DNA of 64,000 nucleotides from Marinovum sp. (GTDB taxonomy: Bacteria > Pseudomonadota > Alphaproteobacteria > Rhodobacterales > Rhodobacteraceae): NCBI GenBank assembly GCA_022447495.1, contig JAKVBH010000023.1, positions 1-64,000 on the forward strand, read 5' to 3'. A model generated the notes under the pieces. That model saw nothing but the letters and a program-made list of their open reading frames with translations, searched no databases and was not told the origin of the DNA. Shown piece by piece: positions 34,962 through 43,177 of this stretch (its first letter is position 1; every line of letters begins with the position of its first letter). A program made the position numbers and the translations under genes.

Positions 34962-37411
34962 GCGCGCAGACGCTCGTTCTGTGGGTCCCACATCGGACGG
35001 TCTTCCTGAACAACAGCGGCGCATTTCTCACCATAGATGTCGACCATCAACTCGGTGCCAGGCACAGCCAAATCGATGCGCAGCATACCCAAGGCTATGG
35101 AGGCATCGACGCGGTATCCCCATGCACCAGACGTGGTTTCGCCAACCACTTCCTCGTCGTGCCATAGCGTAGACATGTAGGGGGCGTCGTGGCCGTTGGC
35201 GTCAACCTTGAGCGTGACGAAACGTTTTTTGGACCCCTGTTGCTTTTCATTGAGCAGCGCGGCTTTGCCTGGGAAGTCTTGGGGCTTGTCAAGTTTGACG
35301 AAGCGGTCCAGCCCCCCTTCGAGGAGCGAGTAATCCGTCGAGAGATCGCTCTTCCAGGCGCGGTAGCCTTTTTCGATGCGCATCGAATTCAACGCATACA
35401 CGCCAAAGGGTTTTGCGCCTGCGGCGATGACAGCGTTGTACAGTGCTGGAATGTCGTCTGTGCGGGCGTGGATTTCCCATCCCAGTTCGCCTGCGAAGCT
35501 TACGCGGACCAAATCACAACGACACCCTGCTGTGGTGGTTGGTTGGTGTGTAAGCCACCCAAGCGACAGGTCAGCATCAGTGCCAATGACTTCGAAGAGC
35601 TCTCTCGACTTTGGGCCGGTGACGATGAGTGTGGAGTACTCTTTGGTCATGTCTTTGAGCGTCACATTTTCAGGTAATCCCGCACGCCAAAGCACTTCGT
35701 AATCGTGCCACTGCGCACTCGCCGCGGTGATAAGGAGGAAATCGTCTTCGCCACGGCGTAAGATCGACATTTCCGTCAGGATACGACCGCGGCTGTCCGA
35801 AAAATACGCCAAGTTTATGCGCCCTGTTTTGGGAAGCGAACCAGCGATGCGGCTGCGCAGCCATTCCGCGGCACCCGGACCTTCGAGCAAGAAACGTGAA
35901 AAGCCAGGAAGGTCGAGGACACCCACATTGTCGCGCACGTTTTCAACTTCCTCTTTGATGCGCGGCTGCCACGGCCCTTGGCGGGACCATGTGTGCGTGC
36001 TTGCCTCAGAGGTGTCGTCGTCATCTTTGGCAAACCAATTGGCACGTTCCCAACCGTTGTAGACGCCCATGACACCGCCCATCTCTTTGATCTTGTCATG
36101 CACGGGCGAGAGTTTGCGGTCGCGCGCAGCGGGCCATTCGTGTTGAGGGAAGTGCATGGCGTATTCGTGACCATAGACCTCCATCGCCTTGTCGATGCAG
36201 TATTGCTGATCGGTGTAGTCGGTGTAGCGACGCGGATCGACAGTCCAGCAATCCCATTCGGTTTGACCTTCGACAATCCACTCTGCGAGGACTTTACCAG
36301 CGCCACCGCCTTGGGTGATGCCAAAAGTAAAGACACAGGCTTCGAACGCGTTCTTCACGCCTGGCATTGGGCCAATGAGTGGCAGACCGTCAGGTGCGTA
36401 GGGAATTGGACCGTTGATATTGCGGCCAACCCTGCCTTCGCCAAGGATCGGCACCCGGGCCATGGCGTCTTCGATGTACCATTCCAGACGTTCCAGATCA
36501 TCTGGATAGAGCTGGAAGGAGAAGTCTTCGGGCATCGGATCATCAGGCGTGATCCAGTGGGCTTTACAGTTGCGCTCGTATGGCCCCAGGTTCAGACCGT
36601 TCTTGTCCTGACGCAGATAGTAAGAGCTATCGACGTCGCGCAGGAGTGGGACCTTGCGGCCGGTGCTCTCGGTCCATTCCTTCAGCGCGGAAATTTCTTC
36701 GGTGAGGAAATACTGGTGGCTCATCACGGCCATCGGCACAGTGCGGCCGCCATAGGGCTTGAACCACTCGCCGACGCGTTGGGCATAGTAGCCCGCCGCA
36801 TTGACCACGTATTCACAGGTGATGTCGCCCTTGGGTGTGTGGACGATCCATTCGCCCGCGTCGTTTTTGCTCACGCCTGTTGCTGGGCAGAAACGCTCGA
36901 TTTTGTTGCCCATTTGACGTGCGCCTTTGGCCAACGCTTGGGTCAGCTGCGCTGGGTCAATATCACCGTCATCTGGATCCCAAAGGCCACCGGCCAAGTC
37001 GTGGGTTTCTAGGAACGGATACGCGTTCTTCATTTCAGACGGGCTCATCATCTCCAGGTCCATGCCCTGGTAGCGGCCCATAGACCGCGCGCGCTCAAAT
37101 TCCATCATGCGTTCTTTGGAATGCGCAAGGCGGATAGAACCGGTCACGTGATAGTTCATCGGGTAGTCGACTTCGTCTGCCAGCCCGGCATAGAGCGACA
37201 ACGAGTAACGCTGCATGTTCATCACGGCCCAAGAGGTCGAGAAAGAAGGACAGTTGCCAGCCGCATGCCAGGTTGAGCCCGCCGTCAGCTCATTCTTTTC
37301 GAGCAGAACGCAATCGGTCCAGCCCATTTTCCCCAGGTGATAAAGCGCCGAGGCGCCTACTGCGCCACCGCCAATGATGACGACGCGTGCGGTTGTCGGA
37401 AACTCAGACAT
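34958..37411 (-). CDS. FAD oxidoreductase/GcvT fusion (dimethylglycine dehydrogenase-like)
   Basis: An 817-residue paralogue of the 811-residue protein. FAD-binding VVIIGGGAVGAS lies at the N terminus; the covalent-flavin His is H49 in GSTWHAAG. The GcvT half includes TGPKSRELF, AGELGWEIH and MRIEKGYRAWKSD. The two proteins differ markedly in the substrate domain, so different N-methyl substrates are likely, for example dimethylglycine here. GGGAGG lies 6 bases before the ATG, inside the end of a possible 30-codon ORF that follows the LysE gene. Overlaps the methyltransferase gene by 4 bases. Confidence 0.88.
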   Translation of the reverse strand: MSEFPTTARVVIIGGGAVGASALYHLGKMGWTDCVLLEKNELTAGSTWHAAGNCPSFSTSWAVMNMQRYSLSLYAGLADEVDYPMNYHVTGSIRLAHSKERMMEFERARSMGRYQGMDLEMMSPSEMKNAYPFLETHDLAGGLWDPDDGDIDPAQLTQALAKGARQMGNKIERFCPATGVSKNDAGEWIVHTPKGDITCEYVVNAAGYYAQRVGEWFKPYGGRTVPMAVMSHQYFLTEEISALKEWTESTGRKVPLLRDVDSSYYLRQDKNGLNLGPYERNCKAHWITPDDPMPEDFSFQLYPDDLERLEWYIEDAMARVPILGEGRVGRNINGPIPYAPDGLPLIGPMPGVKNAFEACVFTFGITQGGGAGKVLAEWIVEGQTEWDCWTVDPRRYTDYTDQQYCIDKAMEVYGHEYAMHFPQHEWPAARDRKLSPVHDKIKEMGGVMGVYNGWERANWFAKDDDDTSEASTHTWSRQGPWQPRIKEEVENVRDNVGVLDLPGFSRFLLEGPGAAEWLRSRIAGSLPKTGRINLAYFSDSRGRILTEMSILRRGEDDFLLITAASAQWHDYEVLWRAGLPENVTLKDMTKEYSTLIVTGPKSRELFEVIGTDADLSLGWLTHQPTTTAGCRCDLVRVSFAGELGWEIHARTDDIPALYNAVIAAGAKPFGVYALNSMRIEKGYRAWKSDLSTDYSLLEGGLDRFVKLDKPQDFPGKAALLNEKQQGSKKRFVTLKVDANGHDAPYMSTLWHDEEVVGETTSGAWGYRVDASIALGMLRIDLAVPGTELMVDIYGEKCAAVVQEDRPMWDPQNERLRA

Positions 37412-37412
37412 G

Positions 37413-37505
37413 TCAGTCCTCCCTTTGCGGCGCGTGTGCCGCGATATCGATACGAGTGCCGAAAGCGGCAGGTCTTGTAATGATCTGGTCCTCGCGCAGG
37501 CTCAT
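37413..37505 (-). CDS. Possible 30-residue coupled ORF between lysE and the oxidoreductase
   Basis: ATG at 37505 overlaps the TAA of the LysE gene (TAATG) and the frame ends with TGA at 37413, one base before the oxidoreductase ATG. The product would be 30 residues, with no recognised motif. The last codons contain the downstream GGGAGG ribosome site. It fills the gap exactly, so it may couple translation of the two genes, or be chance. Confidence 0.25.
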   Translation of the reverse strand: MSLREDQIITRPAAFGTRIDIAAHAPQRED

Positions 37506-38128
37506 TAACCTGGCCTCACCTGTGGGGCGCTTATCCCGAGGAGGACGCCATAAATGACAAAACACAGGGCCAAAACCCGCCGCAGCCAGACATTCAAAAC
37601 AGCCTTCAAAGCGGTGCGACCAAGCCCAGCGCCAAGTGCTGTGAAGCCACAATAGCTCAACGCGGTGATGGTCAGAGCCGTTGGCACAATTACAGACATT
37701 TGGGTCCAGATCGGAACGTCTGGATCGACAAATTGCGAGAAAGCCGCGAGATATCCGGCCACCGACTTTGGGTTGATCGTCGCAACGGCAAGGGCGTGCA
37801 GGTAGATTTGTTGCAGCGGCTTTTCAACTGCTTTCACTGGCTTTGAAGCGTTCATCCAACCGCGGACGCCGAGCCAAATTAGAAAGCCCGCGCCAATCCA
37901 TTTTGCAATCGCGAAAGCCGAAGGCGACGCGACCAAAAGCGCCGTGACGCCCGCAGCAGAGAGCAACAAAAACGCCAAGGCTTGAGTGAGAATACCGGCC
38001 ACGCCCCACAAACTATACTTGAACCCATAAGTCATGCCGTTCTGGATGCAATTCACTGCGTTCGGACCCGGTGTCGTGACAAAAACCACCCAAAACGTTG
38101 CGAATATGATCCAGGCCTCCACGCTCAT
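37505..38128 (-). CDS. LysE/RhtB family amino-acid exporter
   Basis: A 207-residue inner-membrane protein with about five or six helices. The family signature VTTPGPNAVNCIQNG is near residue 17, and ATINPKSVAGYLAAF lies in the middle. LysE proteins export amino acids or related compounds. It starts 3 bases after the XRE regulator stop and leads into the demethylation genes. It may relieve build-up of glycine, methionine or a methylated amine; the substrate is inferred only from position. Confidence 0.88.
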   Translation of the reverse strand: MSVEAWIIFATFWVVFVTTPGPNAVNCIQNGMTYGFKYSLWGVAGILTQALAFLLLSAAGVTALLVASPSAFAIAKWIGAGFLIWLGVRGWMNASKPVKAVEKPLQQIYLHALAVATINPKSVAGYLAAFSQFVDPDVPIWTQMSVIVPTALTITALSYCGFTALGAGLGRTALKAVLNVWLRRVLALCFVIYGVLLGISAPQVRPG

Positions 38129-38131
38129 TAA

Positions 38132-38698
38132 TCAATACACCGGTGGCGCGATGACCCAGATCGCCACGGCAAGCTCTAGGGTCGGATTGGACCAACGAAA
38201 CGGTGTGCCCTTTATTCGAAAGCTGTCGCCTTGGTTCACGCGATACCACGCGCCATTGATCTCCAAGTCTAGCGTGCCAGAGATCATGTAGCCGACTTCT
38301 TGGGTTGGGCGAGACACTGGCGTTTGGATTGCGGCTCCCGGTTCAAAGGTCGAATGCACAACTTCGAAATCGTCAGTGAGGTCAGGGGAGAGCAATTCCT
38401 CAATCAACCCGGCTTCACCCGAGCCAAGCGGCCGACGCGCATCTTTGCGAACGATGGACCCAGCTTCGTTAGAAGGCGCTGGCGCTTGGCCAAACAGCAT
38501 TGACACGGGCACGTCCAGTACCGCCGCGATCTGGCGTAGATCGTTGATCGAAGGTTTTGAAAGGTCGCGTTCGACCTGGCTCAGCCACCCAACAGACCGG
38601 CCCAAGATCTCTGCCACCTCGCTCAACGTCAGGCCCCGCGACTTGCGCAACGTGCGCAGGTCAGCACCGAGCGTGTCGATCGAAGGGCGGCTGTTCAT
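38132..38698 (-). CDS. XRE family regulator with C-terminal cupin domain
   Basis: 188 residues. The helix-turn-helix covers about residues 10-65 (LRTLRKSRGLTLSEVAEIL, then SVGWLSQVERDLSKPS), and the cupin sensor domain about 110-185 (GYMISGTLDLEI, NQGDSFRIKGT). Proteins of this layout commonly control amine or amino-acid catabolism and often their own operon. First gene of the run down to 31.5 kb. An inverted repeat TCGTGAAA/TTTCACGA lies 41-69 bp upstream of its start and may be its operator. Confidence 0.9.
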   Translation of the reverse strand: MNSRPSIDTLGADLRTLRKSRGLTLSEVAEILGRSVGWLSQVERDLSKPSINDLRQIAAVLDVPVSMLFGQAPAPSNEAGSIVRKDARRPLGSGEAGLIEELLSPDLTDDFEVVHSTFEPGAAIQTPVSRPTQEVGYMISGTLDLEINGAWYRVNQGDSFRIKGTPFRWSNPTLELAVAIWVIAPPVY

Positions 38699-38738
38699 AG
38701 GTCTTCCGAAACGGGTTGTAGGTGTCCCAACGACAATC

Positions 38739-38767
38739 TCGTGAAATTTTCATCGTTTTTTTCACGA
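38739..38767. promoter_or_regulatory. Inverted repeat, possible operator of the XRE-cupin regulator
   Basis: TCGTGAAA (38739-38746) and TTTCACGA (38760-38767) are perfect inverted repeats separated by 13 bases. A smaller palindrome TGAAATTTTCA (38742-38752) overlaps the left arm. The region is AT-rich compared with its surroundings and lies just upstream of the regulator gene, between it and the start of the methionine sulfoxide reductase operon's 3' end. Confidence 0.45.
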
Positions 38768-38831
38768 TGCCGCGAGTCGCTGTTTCTGGCAAGACTTTTT
38801 GTCGTGCCGACACTTCAAAATGCGAAAAATC

Positions 38832-39305
38832 CTATTTTGCGAAAACCTGAGTCAGCAAGGCGCCAAGCCCCACTACGTCATCCGATGTAAACGCCGCTGG
38901 TTGATCACTGTCGATATCAAGAACCCCGAGCAGACTGCCGTCCTTGCGCCAAACGGGAAGCACGATTTCTGACCGCGTTGAGCTGGCACACGCAATGTGC
39001 CCAGGAAATGCGTCTACATCGTCCACGAGTTGCACCTCGCCTGTGCGCGCTGCTGCGCCACACACCCCATGATCAAACGGGATTACCAAACAGCCATGGC
39101 CACCCTGATATGGGCCGATCTTCAATCGTTCCGGCTCTGCAACGCGATAGAAACCCGTCCAGTCAAAGCGGTCATCCGCGTGATGCACTTCGCATATGAA
39201 GGTCGCCATCAACGCGATTTCATCCGTTTCGCCTTCGGCGAGGGCGGCTAGAGTTTTGGTGATCATGGCGTAATCGATATGCGCAGCGCCGGAATGATCC
39301 TTCAT
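38832..39305 (-). CDS. msrC: Free methionine-(R)-sulfoxide reductase (GAF domain)
   Basis: A 157-residue GAF-domain protein. The family's three conserved cysteines are present: C72 (GGHGCLVIPF), C82 (GVCGAA) and C106 (GHIACASST), plus FDWTGFYRV and SEIVLPV. It reduces free methionine-R-sulfoxide with thioredoxin. A shorter start at Met14 is possible. It lies 3 bases after the thiolase stop, so they are co-transcribed. Confidence 0.9.
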   Translation of the reverse strand: MKDHSGAAHIDYAMITKTLAALAEGETDEIALMATFICEVHHADDRFDWTGFYRVAEPERLKIGPYQGGHGCLVIPFDHGVCGAAARTGEVQLVDDVDAFPGHIACASSTRSEIVLPVWRKDGSLLGVLDIDSDQPAAFTSDDVVGLGALLTQVFAK

Positions 39306-39308
39306 GAC

Positions 39309-40457
39309 TTAAACCCGTTCGATGGCGATGGCAGTTCCCTCTCCACCGCCGATACAAATCGCGGCAATGCCGCGTTTGAGCTCCCGCGCTTCCAACGCAT
39401 GAAGCAAAGTCACGATGATCCGAGCACCCGATGCTCCGATGGGATGACCAAGCGCACACGCACCACCATTGACGTTTACGATGTCCCGTGGAAGGCCCAT
39501 CTCCTGCATAAAGGCCATTGGCACAACTGCAAACGCCTCGTTCACCTCCCACAGATCGACGTCGGATACGCTCCAGCCGATCTGATCTAGGAGCTTCTGT
39601 GCGGCTGGAACCGGAGCCGTTGTAAACCATCCCGGCGCCTGCGCGTGGCTAGCATGGCCCATGACCCGGGCTCGCGCGCCGTCGGCTTCTGTAGTGAGCA
39701 AAAGAGAGGCCGCGCCGTCTGAAATTGAGGACGCATTGGCCGCGGTCACCGTGCCCCCATCGCGAAAGGCCGGTTTGAGGTGCGGAATTTTCTCCGGGCG
39801 CGCCGATAAAGGCTGTTCGTCTTGGCGCACAAACGTGGAGGATTTCCGTAACGTCACCTCAACCGGCATGATTTCACCGTCGAACGCGCCCTTCTGTTGT
39901 GCATCAAGGGCATTCGCCAAAGACGTGAGCGCATATTCGTCCTGTTGTTCACGTGTGAACTGGTAGTGGTCCGCACAATCCTCGGCGAATGTGCCCATCA
40001 GACGGCCTTTATCATAAGCGTCCTCAAGGCCGTCGAGGAACATGTGGTCGATCACGGTGCCATGGCCGATCCGCGCCCCGTCTCGCATCTTTGGAAGGAT
40101 ATAGGGCGCGCCCGTCATGCTCTCCATACCCCCAGCCAAGATGGCAGAGGCATGGCCCAAAGCGAGACGATCCCACGCGATCATCGCGGCTTTCATACCC
40201 GAGCCACACATCTTGTTGACCGTCGTGGCAGGCACCCCTTCACCCAATCCAGCCACAAATGCCGCCTGCCGCGCCGGAGCCTGACCCTGGCCCGCAGGAA
40301 GCACACACCCCATGAGAACTTCGTCAACATGGTCCACCGATTGTCGTGCTGCTCTAAGGGCAATTCCCCCAAGCTCGGGCGCCGAAAGGCTGCCAAACAC
40401 CCCCTGAAAAGCAGCCATCGGCGTTCGAGAAGCACCTGATATATATACGCTTTTCAA
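39309..40457 (-). CDS. Acetyl-CoA acetyltransferase (thiolase)
   Basis: A 382-residue thiolase joining or splitting acyl-CoA units. The nucleophile is C84 in NKMCGSGMKA; the second site has GGACALGHPIGASGAR (His) and the C-terminal CIGGGEGTA (general-acid Cys). The TTG at 40457 is the best start: GGGAGG lies 8 bases upstream and the protein then begins at the usual place (SVYISGASRTP). It is divergent from the STAS gene. Confidence 0.92.
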   Translation of the reverse strand: MKSVYISGASRTPMAAFQGVFGSLSAPELGGIALRAARQSVDHVDEVLMGCVLPAGQGQAPARQAAFVAGLGEGVPATTVNKMCGSGMKAAMIAWDRLALGHASAILAGGMESMTGAPYILPKMRDGARIGHGTVIDHMFLDGLEDAYDKGRLMGTFAEDCADHYQFTREQQDEYALTSLANALDAQQKGAFDGEIMPVEVTLRKSSTFVRQDEQPLSARPEKIPHLKPAFRDGGTVTAANASSISDGAASLLLTTEADGARARVMGHASHAQAPGWFTTAPVPAAQKLLDQIGWSVSDVDLWEVNEAFAVVPMAFMQEMGLPRDIVNVNGGACALGHPIGASGARIIVTLLHALEARELKRGIAAICIGGGEGTAIAIERV

Positions 40458-40543
40458 GGATAAATCCTCCCAATGGATCATGCACACAGATTGGTAAGAA
40501 ATCCGCTTTAGGTTTCTGCCCGAGTCGAACACAAGGAACGTAC

Positions 40544-40885
40544 ATGGAACTCACAACCACGCAAAGCGGCGACCTGCAAGTCGTCAAGGTCAAAGAAGCC
40601 CGGATCGACGCCGCCGTGGCAATCCAATTTAAAGATGCAGTACGTGCCAGCACCGAAGGTGGTGCACCTCGGATCGTTCTCGATCTAAGTCAGGTCGCCT
40701 TCATTGATTCCAGCGGACTTGGCGCAATCGTCGCCGCGATGAAGCAAATGCGCGATGGACAAAAGCTGGATCTCGCCGGCCTGACACCTGCCGTAGACAA
40801 GGTGTTTCGCCTGACCCGCATGGATACGGTCTTTGCAATCTATGCGTCAGTCGACGCTGCAATGCTGGAAAAGACTGGCACTTGA
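40544..40885 (+). CDS. STAS domain anti-sigma factor antagonist
   Basis: A 113-residue single STAS domain. The phosphorylation-site region is FIDSSGLGAIV (Ser56/Ser57), as in SpoIIAA/RsbV. When unphosphorylated such proteins bind a kinase/anti-sigma partner. The gene is followed after 19 bp by that type of HATPase, making a partner-switch pair. Confidence 0.92.
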   Translation: MELTTTQSGDLQVVKVKEARIDAAVAIQFKDAVRASTEGGAPRIVLDLSQVAFIDSSGLGAIVAAMKQMRDGQKLDLAGLTPAVDKVFRLTRMDTVFAIYASVDAAMLEKTGT

Positions 40886-40904
40886 GCGGAGTTGAAAACC
40901 CACG

Positions 40905-41372
40905 ATGCCGGAGCTCTTGATGACATGCGATCCACATAAACTCCACATCACCGCAAGCAGCAGCCGATTTGCGGTTCGAAGCCTCCTGTCTGAGTTGACC
41001 GACGAACTCGCGGAGTGGGGCCTCGATTCGTCTTGCGTGAGCATCGTTGAGTTGGTCACGGCTGAGGTGCTCAACAACGTCATTGAGCACGCATTCAAAT
41101 TCGAAGACGGCAAACCGTTTGAAGTCAAAGCTCAATGGGAAACGGATGAGTTAACCCTTGAGATCATTGACAGGGGCTTACCCATGCCAGGTCTGCAGCT
41201 TCCCGATACTGCCACTGGTAAGAGGAGCTCACCTGAGGTGGATGTGCCCGTCGAAGATTTGCCTGAAGGTGGTTGGGGATGGTTCTTGATCCGCGATCTG
41301 ACACGCGAGTTGTCTTATCTGCGCGAAGAAAACGCGAACCATCTCGTCATTCGGATGGACGCGGTCGCTTAA
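40905..41372 (+). CDS. RsbW/SpoIIAB-type ATP-binding anti-sigma kinase
   Basis: A 155-residue GHKL-fold ATPase. The N box is VTAEVLNNVIEHA, the G1 box IIDRGLPM and the G2 box GGWGWFLIRDL. It would phosphorylate the neighbouring STAS protein and sequester a partner such as a sigma factor or response regulator; neither is in the window. The first residues before LHITASSS are variable. A divergent-strand small ORF overlaps its 3' end by 26 bases. Confidence 0.88.
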   Translation: MPELLMTCDPHKLHITASSSRFAVRSLLSELTDELAEWGLDSSCVSIVELVTAEVLNNVIEHAFKFEDGKPFEVKAQWETDELTLEIIDRGLPMPGLQLPDTATGKRSSPEVDVPVEDLPEGGWGWFLIRDLTRELSYLREENANHLVIRMDAVA

Positions 41373-41460
41373 CCTGTTTTTGTTCGGGCGCCAAGAAAAT
41401 GCCCCATTCCGCCCCGAGAATCGCCAAGGTCGCTCGGTACTCATCCTCTTGTAGCTGCAT
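41347..41460 (-). CDS. Candidate 37-residue small protein
   Basis: ATG at 41460 is preceded at 6 bases by GAGGGAAG, a good ribosome site, and the frame reads 37 codons to a stop at 41347. The peptide is acidic at first (QEDEYRATLAILGAEWG) and basic at the end (KQVKRPRP), which looks protein-like. A large hairpin lies just upstream (41469-41516). It overlaps the end of the HATPase gene on the other strand. No family recognised. Confidence 0.35.
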   Translation of the reverse strand: MQLQEDEYRATLAILGAEWGIFLAPEQKQVKRPRPSE

Positions 41461-41468
41461 ATAGCTTC

Positions 41469-41516
41469 CCTCGGTGCCGCATGTTAACAGCCCCCACCCA
41501 GTGTGTGGCACCGAGG
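41469..41516. promoter_or_regulatory. Long inverted repeat between the HATPase and ggt genes
   Basis: CCTCGGTGCC (41469-41478) and GGCACCGAGG (41507-41516) are perfect 10 bp arms, extendable by three pairs (one G-T) around a loop of about 22 bases. No T tract follows on either strand, so it is not a classic terminator. It could be an operator or an RNA leader element for ggt or for the small minus-strand ORF. Confidence 0.45.
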
Positions 41517-41580
41517 ATTTCCTACCCTTTCCCTCCGCTCCGATTGCGCTAGCCTTGCCCGAAACATCAGGGAGACAGCG

Positions 41581-43158
41581 ATGCGCGATTTTCACAGGCC
41601 CGGACGGTCACCGGTACTGGCAACCAACGGCATGGTCGCAACCTCTCATCCCCTAGCTGCGCAAGTTGGGATCGAGACACTGCAAGCGGGCGGCAATGCC
41701 ATGGACGCAGCACTCGCAAGTGCCGTGCTCTTGGGGTTCTGCGAACCTCAAATGACGGGGCTTTTTGGGGACATGTTCGTATTGGTGCAACGCAATGCTG
41801 ATGCCCCGGTCGAAGCTTTCAATGGATCTGGACGCGCCCCTGATTCTGCAAACGCAGCGGCTTTGCGCGACGCCGGACACCAAGTAATTCCAATCGACAG
41901 CCCCGATTCAATCACCCTTGCCGGTGCGATTGATGCTGTTTGTTCGCTTTCGCAATCTCACGGAACTCTCGGTCTGGATCGGATTCTCGCACCAGCGACC
42001 AAATACGCTACCTTGGGAATTCCAGTTGCGCCACGCGTCGCACAGGACTGGGCTAGCAACGCCGATCGTCTCCAAGGCCATGCGCGACGCTGGTACCTAA
42101 AAGATGACCGTGCGCTGCAAGTTGGGGATATCTTCAAAGCACCAGGTCAGGCCAAAGTCCTCGAAGAAGTCGCCAAACATGGCGCTGCGGGGTTCTACGA
42201 GGGTCCAGTCGGGGCGGACATCCTTGCAACACTCCAAACCTTGGGCGGCGGCCACACCGCCGAAGACCTAGCCGCAACAAAAGGTCAGGTCACACGACCC
42301 ATCAGCGGTGATGCATTCGGACATACTCTCTTTGAACACCCGCCAAATGGTCAAGGCGCGACGGCGCTGCTCATTATGAACATTCTGTCTCAATTCGACA
42401 TGGCGTCTATGGACCCTCACGGGGCTGAGCGTGTTCACCTTGAAACCGAGGCCACCAAATTGGCCTATGCTGCGCGCAATAAACTCGTCGCAGACCCGGA
42501 CTACTACGACGCGACGGAAAAAATGTGTGATCCGGACTTCGCCAAAGACCTGGCGGGACGCATTGACATGAACAAAGCCATGCCAATGCCCGCGCCCCTA
42601 CCGCATACCATGCATAAAGATACGGTTTACTTGTCGTCTGTGGACAAAGACGGGATGGCCGTCTCCCTCATTTATTCAATTTTCCATGGGTTTGGATCTG
42701 GTCACGCGACAGAGGAATACGGGCTGATTCTGCACAATCGCGGCGCGGGGTTCTCTCTAGAAGAAGGTCATCCCAACGAATACGGCCCAGGCAAACGCCC
42801 AATGCATACCATAATACCCGGCTTGCTTCACGAACGCGATGGCACCCGCATGCCTTTTGGCGTGATGGGTGGACAATATCAGCCCGCTGGTCATGCGCGC
42901 GTTTTGGCCAACATGCATGTTTACGGCATGGAACCGCAATCCGCCCTCGACGCGCCGCGTTCCTTCCCGGAAAGTGGGCAACTCCAAATGGAGCGTGGCT
43001 ACGGGGATGATGTCAGATCTGACTTGGCGGCCAAGGGGCACGCTATTGTCACCCCAGACGGCGCCATCGGCGGCGCTCAAGCGATCCGCATCCATCCTAG
43101 CGGTGTTCTTGAGGGTGCGTCAGATCCAAGAAAAGACGGCTGTGCGTTGGGGTACTAA
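41581..43158 (+). CDS. Gamma-glutamyltransferase family protein
   Basis: A 525-residue Ntn-hydrolase precursor expected to self-cleave into two subunits. The nucleophile Thr is about residue 347 in HKDTVYLSSVD. Other motifs: GGNAMDAALA near the N terminus, FEHPPNGQG, and GVMGGQYQPAGH near the C terminus. It has no signal peptide, so it is probably cytoplasmic, unlike periplasmic E. coli Ggt. GGGAGA lies 6 bases before the ATG at 41581. The substrate (glutathione or another gamma-glutamyl compound) is not determined. Confidence 0.88.
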   Translation: MRDFHRPGRSPVLATNGMVATSHPLAAQVGIETLQAGGNAMDAALASAVLLGFCEPQMTGLFGDMFVLVQRNADAPVEAFNGSGRAPDSANAAALRDAGHQVIPIDSPDSITLAGAIDAVCSLSQSHGTLGLDRILAPATKYATLGIPVAPRVAQDWASNADRLQGHARRWYLKDDRALQVGDIFKAPGQAKVLEEVAKHGAAGFYEGPVGADILATLQTLGGGHTAEDLAATKGQVTRPISGDAFGHTLFEHPPNGQGATALLIMNILSQFDMASMDPHGAERVHLETEATKLAYAARNKLVADPDYYDATEKMCDPDFAKDLAGRIDMNKAMPMPAPLPHTMHKDTVYLSSVDKDGMAVSLIYSIFHGFGSGHATEEYGLILHNRGAGFSLEEGHPNEYGPGKRPMHTIIPGLLHERDGTRMPFGVMGGQYQPAGHARVLANMHVYGMEPQSALDAPRSFPESGQLQMERGYGDDVRSDLAAKGHAIVTPDGAIGGAQAIRIHPSGVLEGASDPRKDGCALGY

Positions 43159-43177
43159 CCCCAACTGCGCAGGCGCT

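Noticed and set aside
34000-38831. Glycine riboswitch or tetrahydrofolate riboswitch upstream of the demethylation genes
   Set aside because: I looked for the conserved glycine-riboswitch cores and other known folds in the 38.70-38.83 kb leader and the 84 bp gap at 33.96-34.04 kb and saw none; the leader shows only the inverted repeat.
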